This document shows, piece after piece, positions 44,415 through 55,404 of a stretch of DNA of 64,000 nt. The stretch spans positions 1-64,000 of the forward strand of contig JAJSPD010000088.1 of assembly GCA_021307315.1 (NCBI GenBank), in the 5' to 3' direction. A model generated the notes under the pieces. It made no database searches and was not told where the DNA came from. It saw only the letters and a program-made list of their open reading frames with translations. Numbering within the stretch: position 1 is the first letter of the stretch; every line of letters begins with the position of its first letter. Made by a program: the position numbers and the translations under genes. This stretch comes from Bisporella sp. PMI_857 (lineage: Eukaryota; Ascomycota; Leotiomycetes; Helotiales; Helotiaceae).

Positions 44415-46311
44415 TGTTGTAGTCCATACACGAATATAGCCATTCCCGAATGGCGAGCACCCCATTCAGGAATGGGTACCCCATATAAGAATATTCGTAA
44501 CTGGCTGTGATTCGTCAATGGGGTAGCCTATTCCCGAATGGGGCACCCTATACAGAGATAGTCCCCCAGTCACGAATAGAATAAGCCTATTCGCATCTGG
44601 GGGGACCCCATTCAAGAATACATTCCTATTCGTAAATGGGGTACCCCCAGTCGGGAATAGCTTCATTTCCCTATGCAAGTGCTACCGAAGCTAAAAAATC
44701 CAAAACAGCGGTGAAGTGCCTTCATAAACCTCCATTTTACGTAGTATCTCTCATGCCTACTTTATGCCCCCTCTCAATCGCTCAACTTGTTTCAATCATT
44801 CCAATTATTTTAGAGGCTGAGATCGTTTGAATACGCACTTGTAATGTCTGACGAGCGGCCTATAAACCCATTCCCGCCTTCAATCAGAGAGAAGTTCTTT
44901 GATATGATTACTGCCGAAGGTTACAAGTGCAAAGAGCGAATACCCCCTGAGAAATACAACAATATATACTCTTTTTGGATGACCCGAATAAGAAACCAGA
45001 AAGGGGTAATCAGGCAGAATCCAAGCTTCGGTATGATGCATTCAAGTTCTATGAGCTCAAGGACGACAAGCTTTACCGAAAGCCTGAAGGAAAATATCCT
45101 GAACCTCGGTTGGTTGTATACCAGAATGAAGCTTTTGATATTATTGCAAGGAAGCATCTTCATCTTGGACACCCTGGGAGAGATCCTGTCTTTTTAGCTC
45201 TAGACCCCGAGGTCTATGGTATCAAGCGGGATGAGTGCTATTGGGTTAAAGACCATTGTATGGTGTGCAATTTGAATGTCTCCCTAAAGATTTTGATATC
45301 GATCTAAGGGCTCCATTCGAGGCAAGCGATAAGGAGATGGAAAGTGATAATGACCCTGTACTAAAAAGAGTACGAAAGAAAACACTCAAGGCTCGGGATC
45401 AGATGGTCAGGCAATACAGCAAAAGCCACGAGATTGATGTCTTTGCAGTTGGAGATATAGTTACCCTTAGACTCCCTGGGGGATCTGGGGGAGTTCGCAC
45501 TTCTACTGATTCAAGGAGACTCTTTTGTAGTATTCGGAGCGTTCCTCATGAGCACCGCTATGAGCTTCAGACTAAGTTTGGAGTTCTTGATAGGCTAGTG
45601 CCTACACGTGAGCTCAAGAGAGTGCCTAGACTTCTGGCTGATTCTGGAGAGATAGAGGCGCTGATAAACGGTCCTTCAAAGAAGGTTTCGATGAAGAAGA
45701 TTGGAGAGAAGGCTTCAACAAGCGAAAGAGTCTTGATTTCTTGTAGGTGTAAGGGGGAATGCGCTAGCAGAAAGTGTCGTTGCTTCAAGGAAGGGAAAAG
45801 GTGTTCAGTTCATTGTCACGCGGATGCAGAGCATGACTGCGGTTTCTTAGCTACCCTTGCTAATCGTACTGAAATTGCACTGAAAGAAAAGAAAAAAGGG
45901 AGTTTTAATAAAGGAAAGAAGAGGGCGCGTGCTGACACGGAAGAAGATACTATTACAGTAGAGACTTAGAAGAATAAAAGTAATTTTACACCTCTTATTC
46001 GTGAATAGCTCCACTCCATTCATAGATGGGGGACCTCTATTCGCGAATGGGCAGCCCCCCACCTACGAATATCTGGCTATTCGGCTATCGCGGCGACCCT
46101 TTCAAGAATATCCTCATTCGTAACTCGGGTGCCGCGATAGCGGAATAGCTAGATATTCGTGGATGGCGCACGCCCCAGTTGCGAATGACCCCATTCCTGA
46201 ATGGGGTCGACCCCCTTCGGGAATAGCGTGGACCCCATAGACTGATAGACCCTATTCGCGAATGGGGTCTAGCCATTCGGGAATGGCTATATTCGTGTAT
46301 GGACTACAACA
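44415..46311 (+). mobile_element. Internally deleted Ginger-like (integrase-type) DNA transposon
   Basis: 1897 bp with 40-bp perfect inverted repeats (TGTTGTAGTCCATACACGAA onward at 44415; reversed at 46272-46311), TGT...ACA ends and a TATA duplication at 44411-44414 and 46312-46315. A 4-bp duplication and TGT ends fit Ginger1-type elements. About 250 bp inside each end is packed with palindromes of the form CCATTC..GAATGG, likely transposase-binding sites. The interior holds a truncated integrase gene. Confidence 0.82.
44844..45969 (+). pseudogene. Integrase-type transposase lacking its catalytic core
   Basis: Starts MSDERPINPFPPSIREKF. A 1-nt slip in a T run near 44970 shifts frame to DDPNKKPERGNQAESKLRYD, followed by a retroviral-integrase type HHCC zinc site (HLHLGHPG...CYWVKDHCMVC). 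Then the frame jumps straight to a C-terminal part (ECLPKDFDID..., KARDQMVRQYSKSH, VFAVGDIVTLRLPG) and a Cys-rich CXC-like tail (CRCKGECASRKCRCFKEGKR). The Asp-Asp-Glu core that should lie between is absent, so this copy cannot catalyse its own movement. Confidence 0.8.
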
Positions 46312-46784
46312 TATACACCTTTTATTTTTACCACCTCACTCGTCACATGTTTTGCAACTTTTGGATTTATCAATATTTTCTCCTTTGAAGGCTGCCTACC
46401 GAAAAGAGCTTAGTAATTTAAGTCTCTTGACTGATTCTACACCGATTGGCAAGCGGAATTTTTTATTATGCTATCAGAAGGCCCGGGAGCAGAGTATAAT
46501 AGCTCAAAACATCAAGGCAGGGTGGAGAGCTACTGGTTTATGGCCTCTTAATATGGCCAAGCCTTTAATGAGCCGTTTGCTCCTTGAAAATAGCAACAAT
46601 GACAGTCAGCTAGCTCTAAAGGGCCCAATTAGAGAAGGACTAGTCTGGGATAAGAACCAGTCATTAATAGCTTGGGAGACCCCAAAAGCAGCTAAAGAAC
46701 TACGTGTACAAATTGAGACGATTACTCAATTAGACGAGACTAATCTTTCCACTCGCCCGGCTGCTTTTCAGAAAAGTAGTAAAA

Positions 46785-46970
46785 TGTCAGGTGCCAGGAT
46801 GTCACGTGCTACGGGGCTCGGCAAAGGCCGTGATGCTGGCATGTATGGGCACGTGGGGAGTCTCCAGGGGTACGGAAGGTATAAGTAGAGGACTCGGGAC
46901 GTAGTAGGAAGGGTAGAGATTAGTCTTGTATCAAATTGCAGTTGACTTGTGCCACACTACTCCAGCACCT
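46785..46970 (+). mobile_element. MITE family A, copy in 3' part of pogo transposase
   Basis: 186 bp, TGTCAGGTGCC to CCAGCACCT, highly similar to the 24788 copy. The transposase frame reads into it and ends GMYGHVGSLQGYGRYK at 46886-46888. Flanking 9-mers are only partly alike, so the duplication has decayed. Confidence 0.82.
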
Positions 46971-47351
46971 TAATTACATAAAAAGATTTGATGCTAAAGA
47001 CTTTGAACTAGCACAGGTAAATCTTCGAATTAAACAGCTAACTTAGAAGCACGGGTAGAGCAATTAGAGCCTAGGAAAAGACGTCGAGTAAAGACTAGTC
47101 CAAATTCGAAGTTTGCGGATATTAAGGCTATTAAAGAGGCTCAAATTGCAGCAGGGGACCGGGAAATTGAAGAGGAAGACTCTGATTCGTCTGTAGATAC
47201 TACAAGTACCGGGGATTGCATAGAAGTTCAGGATTAATTGAGTTATTAAAAGTAGGGAGGCAGTAAGCTAAGCGAGGTGCCGAGAACAGGGGGGTGCCGA
47301 AATGGGGGTAGGGGACTTATATCAGGATTTTGATTGAAAAACGATGGTATT

Positions 47352-47500
47352 TGTGGGATCACTCTAATACGGGGCACCGCCGCGTGCTATCGCGAGTGCC
47401 TATTGTATTCTTGAGTGATCGATTGATTGAGAGTTAAGGTCTAGCTATGGTGAAACTAAGAGTATATATAACCCCATTCAGGTCATGTCGAATGACACTC
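47352..47500 (+). repeat. Dispersed repeat R2, forward copy
   Basis: TGTGGGATCACTCTAATACG start, then GAGTGATCGATTGATTGAG and GTATATATAACCCC. Abuts the pogo element. Confidence 0.65.
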
Positions 47501-47728
47501 TTGTTCAAGTGCGTGAGCACGTGACCTGCTCTAGCTAATTGCACCAACAGTATTTGAGTCTTTTGCCGTTTATTGAATCATTAGTCGTGGCGGTTCAGAG
47601 GCAACGGGCTTATCGCGGATCGTCTAGGAAAATAAATAAGTTAAATTATAGAACAATTAATACCAGTGGGCTCCCAATTTATGCTTTTGTTTGTACCGCT
47701 TTTTACAAGTCAAAAATAAGCCCTGGAA

Positions 47729-50598
47729 TTATAGCTGAAAGATGCGTCGCAGTGTTTCTTCGTGTTGCGGTTCAAGCTTTGAGAGGAAAGAGCCAAAATC
47801 AGGAATAATTTCTTTGTATCCGTTCAAGACCTATATGCATTAGTACCAGCATGAGATCGACGTTGTCAGAATGGCTAGGTCATGGCTAGGTTACCTGTGC
47901 AAATAAAGATCTTAAGTGCTGCTCATATAGAGAATGGTCTTCGTTCTCTTTGTCTTTTTCATTCTCTTGATTATATCGAGCAATCGTTGAAAAGAAATTC
48001 AATAGCTCATTTTCCATCGCTCGAGGATTCTGTTCAACAGCTAAAGTAAATCCGATGAGAGCAGATGCTTTTTCCTCTGGGTTGTGGATCGAATTTATCA
48101 ATCCCAAAAATTTTGTTGCAATTACGGAAATGTGAGGCGCCATTAACTGGGAATTTCCAAGACCCAAGCGACCCAGAGCGACAATTGCATTCTCATTGAC
48201 AGATTGCTCAGTCTTGGGGTTTTGAATGATATCGAGAAGACTTTGAAGGAGCAATTCGGCATATGGTGTCATTTCGTCCTTAGACTGAATGCATATTTCA
48301 CCGGCAGACCAGCAGGCATTATTTACTGCGCTGATCCCGTCCTCATTATCTTCTTCTATAACCCCATTCTTATTTAGCTGTTCAATAAGGCTCGGCATGA
48401 CACCCGGAAGAGAGGGCCGAAGTTGTGAAAACACATACTTCGCACAGTATCCAAGTAGTTCGTACGCAGCTAGACATCCGTCATCAGTCGCATTCCCTAT
48501 ACAGAACGTAAGTAGCTCAAAAAGATCTGGCTTTGAATCGCATACGAGACGAGTAAACTCTTCGCCGTTAAGGACTTGAATAATGGCACTGAGTAAGCTA
48601 ATAGCAGTCACGAGAAAATTGGAGTTAGGTGCCTCTATATCTGCATTCTGAGCAATCGTAGGGTCGAGGTTCTGATGGATGATCTTGATACATCTCGAGA
48701 CGAGAGGAGGCGCGAAGGTTCGAAATGCGTCACCCTGTGCCATCACAACAGATGAGAGGCATTCAAGAAGAGGGATAAGCTCATGAGATTGGTCTGAGGC
48801 ACTATTCCATCGATGAATGAGTGCTGGCATTAGCAGATCGACCATTGCTGGTGCGGCTAAGGCATTCCCAACATTCTTTGCTAAGGTTCCCACACAATCA
48901 TACAGCATGACCATGTTTCGGTCCTTATATTGTTTGAAGCAGCGAACAAATTGCTCGATGACGGGATAGCAATATGGAATAAGTTGCTCTCCAACATTAT
49001 CTTCCAGATGAGCAAACGCGGATGCCCCGGCTTCTTGTACTTTCTTGTTAGGGTCCAGCATTTTGGCTAGAATGCCTTCCATCATAGGCTGAAACAAATT
49101 CAACCGTTGGTCTTTGCCAACCCAAGATGAATAGCACCCAAGAGTCCAGCAGGTAATTTGACGGACAAGGGGTTCTTCATCACCAAGTAAGGTGATTAAA
49201 GAGGGAATGAGATCTCGCAAATGAGGAGCCACAGCTGCCGCACAGCTATCAGCAACCGAGCCAAGTGTAAAAGCAGCTGCTTCACGATACGGCCATTTTT
49301 TATGCTTGATATTAGCCACCAAAGAGGGTAAGATCACATCAATAACCGGGCTCGAAAATTGGGTGGCGAGCACTCTTAATGCATTGGCGGAGATTTTTCG
49401 TAGGTTCCATGCGTCCTCCGGGTTGTCATCGATGCTAGTTTCAGACCTATCAAATCTGCCCTTTGCAAAGGTCGGTTTCATGTCTTCAGCGCGATCTTCC
49501 TCATCTGCGTCGTCCTCACCACCTTCAAGTCGGATAATATCTTCTTCGCAATAAACCATACTATCTAGTAGCACTGGAATGATTATGCGGAGATGAGGTG
49601 CTAGTGACTGCTGCAACGCAGCATTACCACCAGCTTTGAACCAAAATTCTGCCGCTTCACATGTCAGATCTTCTTCATCAACCTTCTTCTGTTGAGTGAT
49701 AATATAATCAACCAGACCCGCAATATGAGGTTTAATCTTATCTGGTCTAACCTCCACCAACTGGACAAGCATCCGACAGAGTTGTTTGTGGACGTCAGGA
49801 GTAGGATCCGTGGCTAGGAGGAATAGATGATCGAGAAGAACGTCCAAGTTTTTTAGGAGAACTGCTGGCCTTTGACGAATGAAAATGTTTATGCTTGCCA
49901 AAGCAAGACATCGAATATTTGGGACCGGATTTCGTGTAAACTCAATTAGTTTGGGAATAAGGTTGTTAAGAGTTCGCTGTCCCTGTTCGTCTTTATTAAG
50001 AATCTCTTGGTTGTCTTCACAGATCTTAGACAATGCGGCCATTGCTCCTTCTTGCGCTTCTTGAGTAATACTCCCAGATACGTTGTCGACTACGGAAATG
50101 AGGTCAGGCAAAATTTCTGGCCATTCAAGGATTCCACCACTGATGACCATCTCTGCAATTATGTTTCCAGCATAGTTTCGGATCTGAGAATTCTTGTCCT
50201 GTAGGTTATTGGGAACCCAAGATCGGATGAGGGTAATGCTTGTTTTTGATATCTTCCCAAAGCCGGTCTTGATATTATTCTTTAGCATGATCGCGGCAGC
50301 CGATCTGATAGCCAGAGAATCCTCGGTGTTGTATGAAAAGCCTGATGATTGGAGCGAGCTTGAAAACAGGTACGCTAGGTAGTTATTGATTTCAGGTGCA
50401 GATTTGGCCTTAGCCAGCATCTATGTTGTGAAAACTTCAGCAAACTTGACATAATCTGATATAGTAGCGAATGGAATGGGAACGCACGATTTCTGCCTCC
50501 TTTTGTGCATTCTTGTTTTTCCCATTCAAGGAATCTCTCAGAAAAATCGACAACTGTAGCAATTGATCTCCATCTGGCTCCCATGCTAGGAGGGACAT
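47729..50598 (-). CDS. KAP104: Transportin / Kap104, importin beta-2 type nuclear import receptor, about 912 aa
   Basis: Karyopherin that carries PY-NLS cargo (hnRNP-like proteins) through nuclear pores and releases it on RanGTP. Proposed exons 50598-50488, 50420-47895 and 47830-47729 give 2739 nt. Exon 1 supplies the N-terminus MSLLAWEPDGDQLLQLSIFL; the last exon supplies VLNGYKEIIPDFGSFLSKLE...RRIFQL. Introns are GTGCGT...CATAG (67 nt) and GTAACC...ATAG (64 nt), both phase 0. The protein is all HEAT repeats. The acidic loop that regulates cargo release is seen (EEDIIRLEGGEDDADEEDRA), followed by DAWNLRKISANALRVLA and LVRQITCWTLGCYSSWV, strongly transportin-like. Full length and apparently intact, and a housekeeping anchor in this repeat-rich region. 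Confidence 0.93.
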
Positions 50599-51430
50599 TC
50601 TGAACTTTGCGGTAGCTATGGAGTGTATAAAAAACCCACCGTTGCGACTGATTCGCAAAGTTGACTCCGGAATATGTCAATATTTGTACGCCAATATTTG
50701 CGGAAAGACGGGGATGGTATCAACCAGGCCCACCCGTAAAAGCCGCACGGGGGGGGGGGGGAATGGCAGCAATGGGCACTCTGCTGGCAGTCTAGCAAAG
50801 GGGTTTGAAGAATATGTGGTAGGAATCGGATAAGAGCGACGCTACTTTAAATGTATCAGCAATTGTATGCTGTTGTAATGCACAATTTTAAGTAATTAAC
50901 ATTACAATGCTTTTAAAAGCTCAATATGTACCACCTTAGTATGACTGCGTCATGGTGTATATAAATAGTTCGCCGAATAGCCTAATAATAGCCCGAAGAC
51001 TAATTATAATTCCGAGGGGGCTAGGTGGCGAGGGTATCAATTAGAATTGTTTTTCTCCTCAATGGAAGGCACCTAAGTTAAGTTAATCAAGGCTTCGTAT
51101 ACTGTACATAGTGGTCCATCACTTTGCAGATATTTCCACCAACATGTCTGAGTTTATCTTCAGTCAAGTACTGCTTTACCGTAGGATTCACTAGCATAAA
51201 TATAGTTCGACATAAGCAGACTAACTATATTCGTGCAGTGCGGGAATGTGTCAAGTATGATTGTGTCAGAATAGCCCCATATCTTCTCGGTTCGTTCAAC
51301 GAAAGATACGTGTAACTCAGCAGCAAAAAAACTCATGTTGAATGTAAAACCGTTCTTTCCAACTTATACGTTATGAGTTGATATCAACATTATTTTAATA
51401 ATGATACAGTAGTAAGAAAGCATTCCTGCG
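50599..51430. other. Intergenic with a G run at 50751-50760
   Basis: No gene seen. A run of ten G follows the divergent promoter region of Kap104. Confidence 0.35.
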
Positions 51431-52000
51431 TCACTTGTTTAACTCATCGGGTGATATCCCAAGATTTCCAAGTTCTTCCGCCAAGCTAAGAGCTTCATCT
51501 TCATTTCCAGATCCTGCCTCCTCCTCACTAGAATCGCCGTCAGAGTTGAGAGCGGATGGCATGTATGTTGCTTGGCTGTCATCACTATCATCACTCCCTT
51601 CAGTATCAGCGTCCGCGAAGTCTTCTTCATGTCCATCATTTTTATCATCCCTTTTGTCATTGCTGTCATTGCTGTCATCGCTGTCATTACTGTCCTCGCT
51701 GTCCTCGCTGTCCTCGCTGTCCTCGCTGTCCTCTTCGTCACTACCCTCATCTTCATTATAGTCTTCCTCCTCATCATCGCCATCATTGTCATCTTCATTC
51801 TCCTCATTGGCGTCCTCTCCCTCATCAACCTCATCTTCCTCATCGTCCTCCTCCACTTCAATGAGTTTGTCTAAGACATTGCGTAGACCTGTTAGCCTCT
51901 GGCGAGTTGAATTTAATCTGATCTTTAGTTGCCTTTGAGCGGGTGTGCTTCCATCCGCTGGAGTTTCATTGACTGATTTCTTATATATGTTGATGACCAT
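51431..52000 (-). CDS. Acidic low-complexity protein, at least 189 aa
   Basis: Frame begins MVINIYKKSVNETPADG. The first 50 residues are mildly basic (AQRQLKIRLNSTRQRLTGL), followed by about 100 residues of Glu/Asp with EDS and NDSD repeats, then an end rich in Glu/Ser. The repeats are encoded by tandem 9-bp units. Acidic tails of this kind occur in histone-binding and nucleolar proteins; no domain confirms that here. An upstream open stretch to 52170 may be a first exon (RITRRAPRPRCG), but the only phase-compatible intron I found would be 29 nt, too short to trust. Confidence 0.5.
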   Translation of the reverse strand: MVINIYKKSVNETPADGSTPAQRQLKIRLNSTRQRLTGLRNVLDKLIEVEEDDEEDEVDEGEDANEENEDDNDGDDEEEDYNEDEGSDEEDSEDSEDSEDSEDSNDSDDSNDSNDKRDDKNDGHEEDFADADTEGSDDSDDSQATYMPSALNSDGDSSEEEAGSGNEDEALSLAEELGNLGISPDELNK

Positions 52001-52313
52001 ATTGTAGCGTGTGGGAGTTGACAGTGATTCCCTTTGCAGATGTCAAATATATTAACGCACCTTAGAACTCGCTGACAGCAGTCATCGTTTGAGTGGAAGT
52101 GATGACCAACGCTCCCACAGCGCGGACGGGGAGCCCTACGGGTAATTCGCATAACAAGGGTGTCATCCACATCAGTCTACGAAAGGTCCAAATGGTCAGC
52201 TACAGTTGACCTTCTTAAAACGTTGTGATATCAACAATCTTCAAGTAGCATCACTTGTGGCCAAGTTCACTTGGGGTATCTGCGGATTCACAAATATTTG
52301 GCCTCCCTGACAG

Positions 52314-52433
52314 CTTCTATGATATGTTTTGGTACTGTTGCCGGTGTGATACTCTACAATCGACGCTGAAGGATAATACGGACTGCGATAACTGTGGTCA
52401 CAAAATATGTCCTACGTGTCCACTTGAAATGTG
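52314..52433 (+). CDS. Small Cys-rich zinc-binding exon or fragment
   Basis: The frame reads DMFWYCCRCDTLQSTLKDNT then DCDNCGHKICPTCPLEM and stops. The spacing W-C-x2-C...C-x2-C-x-H-x2-C-x2-C resembles short fungal zinc-ribbon proteins. A CTGACAG acceptor-like sequence precedes it, so an upstream exon is possible. No full gene model could be made. Confidence 0.4.
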
Positions 52434-53202
52434 ACTTTCCATGCAGAAACCTATGTCAGGTGTGTTAGTCATATATCTCACAAGAAAATCAGGCCAATGC
52501 TGAGATTTCTGCTAGTGCACGGAAAGCTCAATAAGTTATAGACAGTAGAGTGGAAATTGGGTACAACGTGGGCTAGCACGAAACCGTTCACTAGAATGCT
52601 CTGCTTACAGCGAGATTTCAATGGTCGGTTGATTTAGCACATCTGCCCTAAGTTAATTATAGTTGTATCTGCCACTATAATAGAAAAATATGTAATACTT
52701 GTAGCTTAGTCTCAATTCGGGGTGTTGGTTTCTCCGGGGGTGATATCACGATTGAATCAAAAACAAAAGGTACTGTAGACTGCTGTATATTCTGATTGCC
52801 TCCTCTATGAGGAGGCTGGTAGCTAGCTATATATAAGGAATGAATGTGGTCAAAGCAATAGCTAGCGTGTCTCAGGTGTCGCACTGAAGCTACCCCGTGA
52901 TTGTACCGACACGGGGTTTCAACTCTCTAACGTTATTTAGAGAATGTATCTTCTTTAAAGATTCACCAAACCCGGGCGGGGAATGAGTTTAACAACTAGT
53001 CTCGTATCATCTAATCTTACTCCAGCTATTTTATAAAATTTTATTAATTTAACAAACTATCTGTAACATTAGAAACGAATCTCTTCCAAATAATATTGTC
53101 TCTTCAGACTTGAGGTGCCCTATCTAGCCTCCCACCCCTCATCCCCTCGTAGACGAGAGGACTTCTATTTGCGGGATATGTCATTTGCAGTTACTCGAAA
53201 GC
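52434..53202. other. Intergenic, no gene supported
   Basis: AT-rich, stops in all frames; includes inverted CCTCCTCTATGAGGAGG at 52798-52813. Confidence 0.35.
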
Positions 53203-53625
53203 TCACTCAGCACGAGTAGTATGATTTGCCGCTACAGAGAGCTCTCTCGAATGCTGCTCTCTCATAGTCTGTATTTTCGTTTGTAATTGCCATATCACTG
53301 CAAGAAGATGCTCTATTTGGCTCTTATAATCTGCTGCGTCTTCATCGCCGCTACGTCTAATTTGTTCGTCAAGTAAGGCCAGCTGACATATCTCTCGAAT
53401 TTGTGTTTCGTTCTGAAGGGCTATAGCGTAGTTATCAATTGTGGCCTTTAGCTGGGTGATTTGATCTTCCATGGATGACAACCGTTTATTTGCAATACGA
53501 TACTTTATGTAGACATATTCCGAATTCTCACTACCACCCTCATGACAGTCTGCATTGACTAAATTAGGGGGAGACGAAGGGCCGATTTCAACTGAGCCAC
53601 CGTCGTAGTAGTTTGGAAAATACAT
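53203..53625 (-). CDS. Coiled-coil hypothetical protein, 140 aa
   Basis: Single frame. An N-terminal Gly/Ser/Pro-rich segment (MYFPNYYDGGSVEIG) precedes heptad-like helices from about residue 45 (RLSSMEDQITQLKATIDNYA, LLAVIWQLQTKIQTMREQ). Divergent from the next coiled-coil gene with 237 bp between the starts, so the two may share a promoter region. Function unknown. Confidence 0.55.
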   Translation of the reverse strand: MYFPNYYDGGSVEIGPSSPPNLVNADCHEGGSENSEYVYIKYRIANKRLSSMEDQITQLKATIDNYAIALQNETQIREICQLALLDEQIRRSGDEDAADYKSQIEHLLAVIWQLQTKIQTMREQHSRELSVAANHTTRAE

Positions 53626-53862
53626 GTTGCGTATAGCGCAGCATGATGGAACCTGCCTCGCACATTATATCCCAGGCTGAGTAGCGTTTAAAAATAGGAT
53701 TGCACTGCCACTTTAGATATACGATCCCAATACGATTTCGTCGGCTGACCAACTCCTAGATATAAACTATTATAAGTGGTAATATACTTGGAGAGAATGT
53801 GGTAGAAATAGAAACTACTCCCTATCTTAACCTGCAACTGTCTCAAAATACTTCTCCTAGGT

Positions 53863-54688
53863 ATGTCGGATCTTTCACCCCAGACCAATTCCCAAGTCAC
53901 GTACGGAGAACTTCCCATGGTTGCCCATCGAGTTTTCAGATGTTTCGAGTGCGAGCAATATGTTGTATTTCCTTCAGATTTGCCAGATGCCGCTGTGGCA
54001 TGTAAGAGCACACTGCCATTGGACACGTCATGTTTTGAGACTATCGATAAGTCGGACCATTCTCAGGAATCTCTTTCTTACGATTTCAACTCTCTTCAAC
54101 CTTTAATTTCAGATCACTCGAATCTTATACAATCAGTAATTTCACCGTCCAGTTTTCAAAGTCCCTTTTTTCCTTTTCAAACGGATATGTCTCAGATTCC
54201 ATTTCCTCAAGTCACAGACATATCTATGAACCGTCAATTTCCTGATTCATATGATTTACCCACCTACACATCCACAATAACGGCTGATCAAAAGGATGAG
54301 ACGGCGCTACTACGCATAGAAATTGATCAGCTCAAAGGCATGGTTCAATTATTTCAACAGAGGTAACCAGTCTCCATCTCCTCCCTCTTAAACACGACGA
54401 CTAATCTATTCTAAATAGCTATACGTATGATAACGTTCGATCCAACACATTCCCTTGCTTACATAATACAGTGAAAAGATGGAGGCGGCCATGTATGTTG
54501 ATGGTCTTCGAGATGAGGTTCTCCAGAGAGCTACATCTGAACGAGATAATTTAGAAAACAGGCTAGAAACGATTGAGGAATATCTTCGCTCGTTATTTCC
54601 ATGGGGGGTAGAAATAGCACAGGCATTAGATCGATTGAAGGAGACTCATAAAGCGAAAAGGCAAAATAAGCGGCTGATAAAATCGTAG
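53863..54688 (+). CDS. Coiled-coil hypothetical protein, about 238 aa
   Basis: Proposed exons 53863-54362 and 54472-54688 (717 nt); intron 109 nt, GTAACC to AATACAG, phase 2. The first 30 residues contain CFECEQYVVFPSDLP, a possible half zinc site. The middle is Ser/Pro/Phe rich and probably disordered. The join of the exons creates a continuous helix (LRIEIDQLKGMVQLFQQSEK, then MEAAMYVDGLRDEV...NLENRLETIEEYL), which supports the intron. Basic tail KAKRQNKRLIKS. Function unknown. Confidence 0.55.
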
Positions 54689-54871
54689 GTAAATATTTTA
54701 TCAATTACTTTTAATAAGTGTACCGTAGATACTCGGCACAGGAGCCAGATGTCATGATCTTGTCTGCTCCAAGTCAGTTTCCGTTTCAAGATTGTGTTCA
54801 CATCTTTAAAGAGCAGCGGTTACCATTATTAGAGCTGGCACAAATTGGAAAAATTTTGACTATCAAATCTC

Positions 54872-55201
54872 TCAGAAGAAACCCTCTCGAGCTTCCAAAA
54901 CTTCTGTAGATTCCCCTAGGGCTGCCAGTACCTTCATCTTCTGCCGCTGCATTTGCCAATGCAATTCTATGAGCTCCTGTCGGAGAGTTTGGTTCTCTCT
55001 CTTCAAAGAAATAATCTCTCGTTTCATCCGATTGACGCTGCTCTTTTCCACGCGCCTATCAATGATTGGTGTCTCTAGTTGCGCTTTGAGCCCTTTTGCA
55101 GCTTCTATTCTGCGTCTGGAATCTTGTGAGGAATCCAGAGTCATGATTGTGGAAGGTACGCACTGCTCGCAAGGAGATATAACTAGGCGATAAAATAACA
55201 C
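54872..55201 (-). CDS. Small coiled-coil protein, 109 aa
   Basis: Single frame; a likely shorter start is the Met before TLDSSQDSRR. A basic helix then leucine-spaced heptads (MKREIISLKRENQTLRQELI, ELHWQMQRQKMKVL), resembling a bZIP zipper without a clear basic DNA-contact motif. Unknown function. Confidence 0.45.
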   Translation of the reverse strand: MLFYRLVISPCEQCVPSTIMTLDSSQDSRRRIEAAKGLKAQLETPIIDRRVEKSSVNRMKREIISLKRENQTLRQELIELHWQMQRQKMKVLAALGESTEVLEAREGFF

Positions 55202-55404
55202 ATGAGGGTTTCTATTTATGGATTTCTCTTCTATTTGCGTTACTATATGTCATCAAAATATTTTCTTTCCACCGCCTTGGAATGTCAGCCGTTCAAATCT
55301 AAAAATATCATTCTATACCGCATCGTCGGATGGAACTCAAAAGAATACAAAGCCGTTGATATTCGTTTTGCAAGAAGACACTTCACCCCATCGACATACT
55401 AATC

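Larger units (their letters stand above)
43464..47237 (+). pseudogene. pogo/Fot1-type transposase split by nested elements
   Basis: Pieces: 43464-43517 (MKHTYTEEEVIRALNTGV), 43726-44410, 46316-46784 and 46971-47237. Removing the first MITE with one 9-bp target copy gives a clean ALNTGVDGATISRASKSYGV helix-turn-helix. Removing the Ginger-like insert with one TATA copy gives MYTCSIHNIHLLFLPPHSSH. Catalytic aspartates are present in WNMDEARIME, SLDGHGSHE and HVLQLLDLSIFSPLK. A separate 1-nt frameshift lies near 44325-44340. The C-terminus (EARVEQLEPRKRRRV...EEEDSDSSVD) resumes after the last MITE with a stop and a small indel. The host transposase was therefore probably functional before these hits. 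Confidence 0.88.
43342..47292. mobile_element. pogo/Fot1-type transposon carrying three nested insertions
   Basis: Inverted ends: CCCCTGTTCTCGGCACCTCG then CTTAGCT at 43342-43368, and its exact reverse complement at 47266-47292; outward similarity (AAGTCC...TACCCC) continues to a TA. The element encloses a transposase gene interrupted by MITE A copies (43518-43716 and 46785-46970) and a Ginger-like element (44415-46311). Without them it is about 1.7 kb, typical of Fot1/pogo. Confidence 0.85.

Noticed and set aside
46785..46888. Conserved C-terminal domain shared by two transposases
   Set aside because: The shared peptide comes from MITE insertions in both genes, not from common protein ancestry.
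47539..47808. Plus-strand 89-codon frame
   Set aside because: It overlaps the last exon of Kap104, which matches the family C-terminus on the other strand.
51435..51874. Plus-strand Ser- or Ile/Leu-rich frames opposite the acidic gene
   Set aside because: They are shadows of the GAN/GAR-rich acidic coding repeats on the minus strand.
54718..54909. 63-codon plus-strand frame after the coiled-coil gene
   Set aside because: Overlaps the minus-strand coiled-coil gene end and has no start context or motif.
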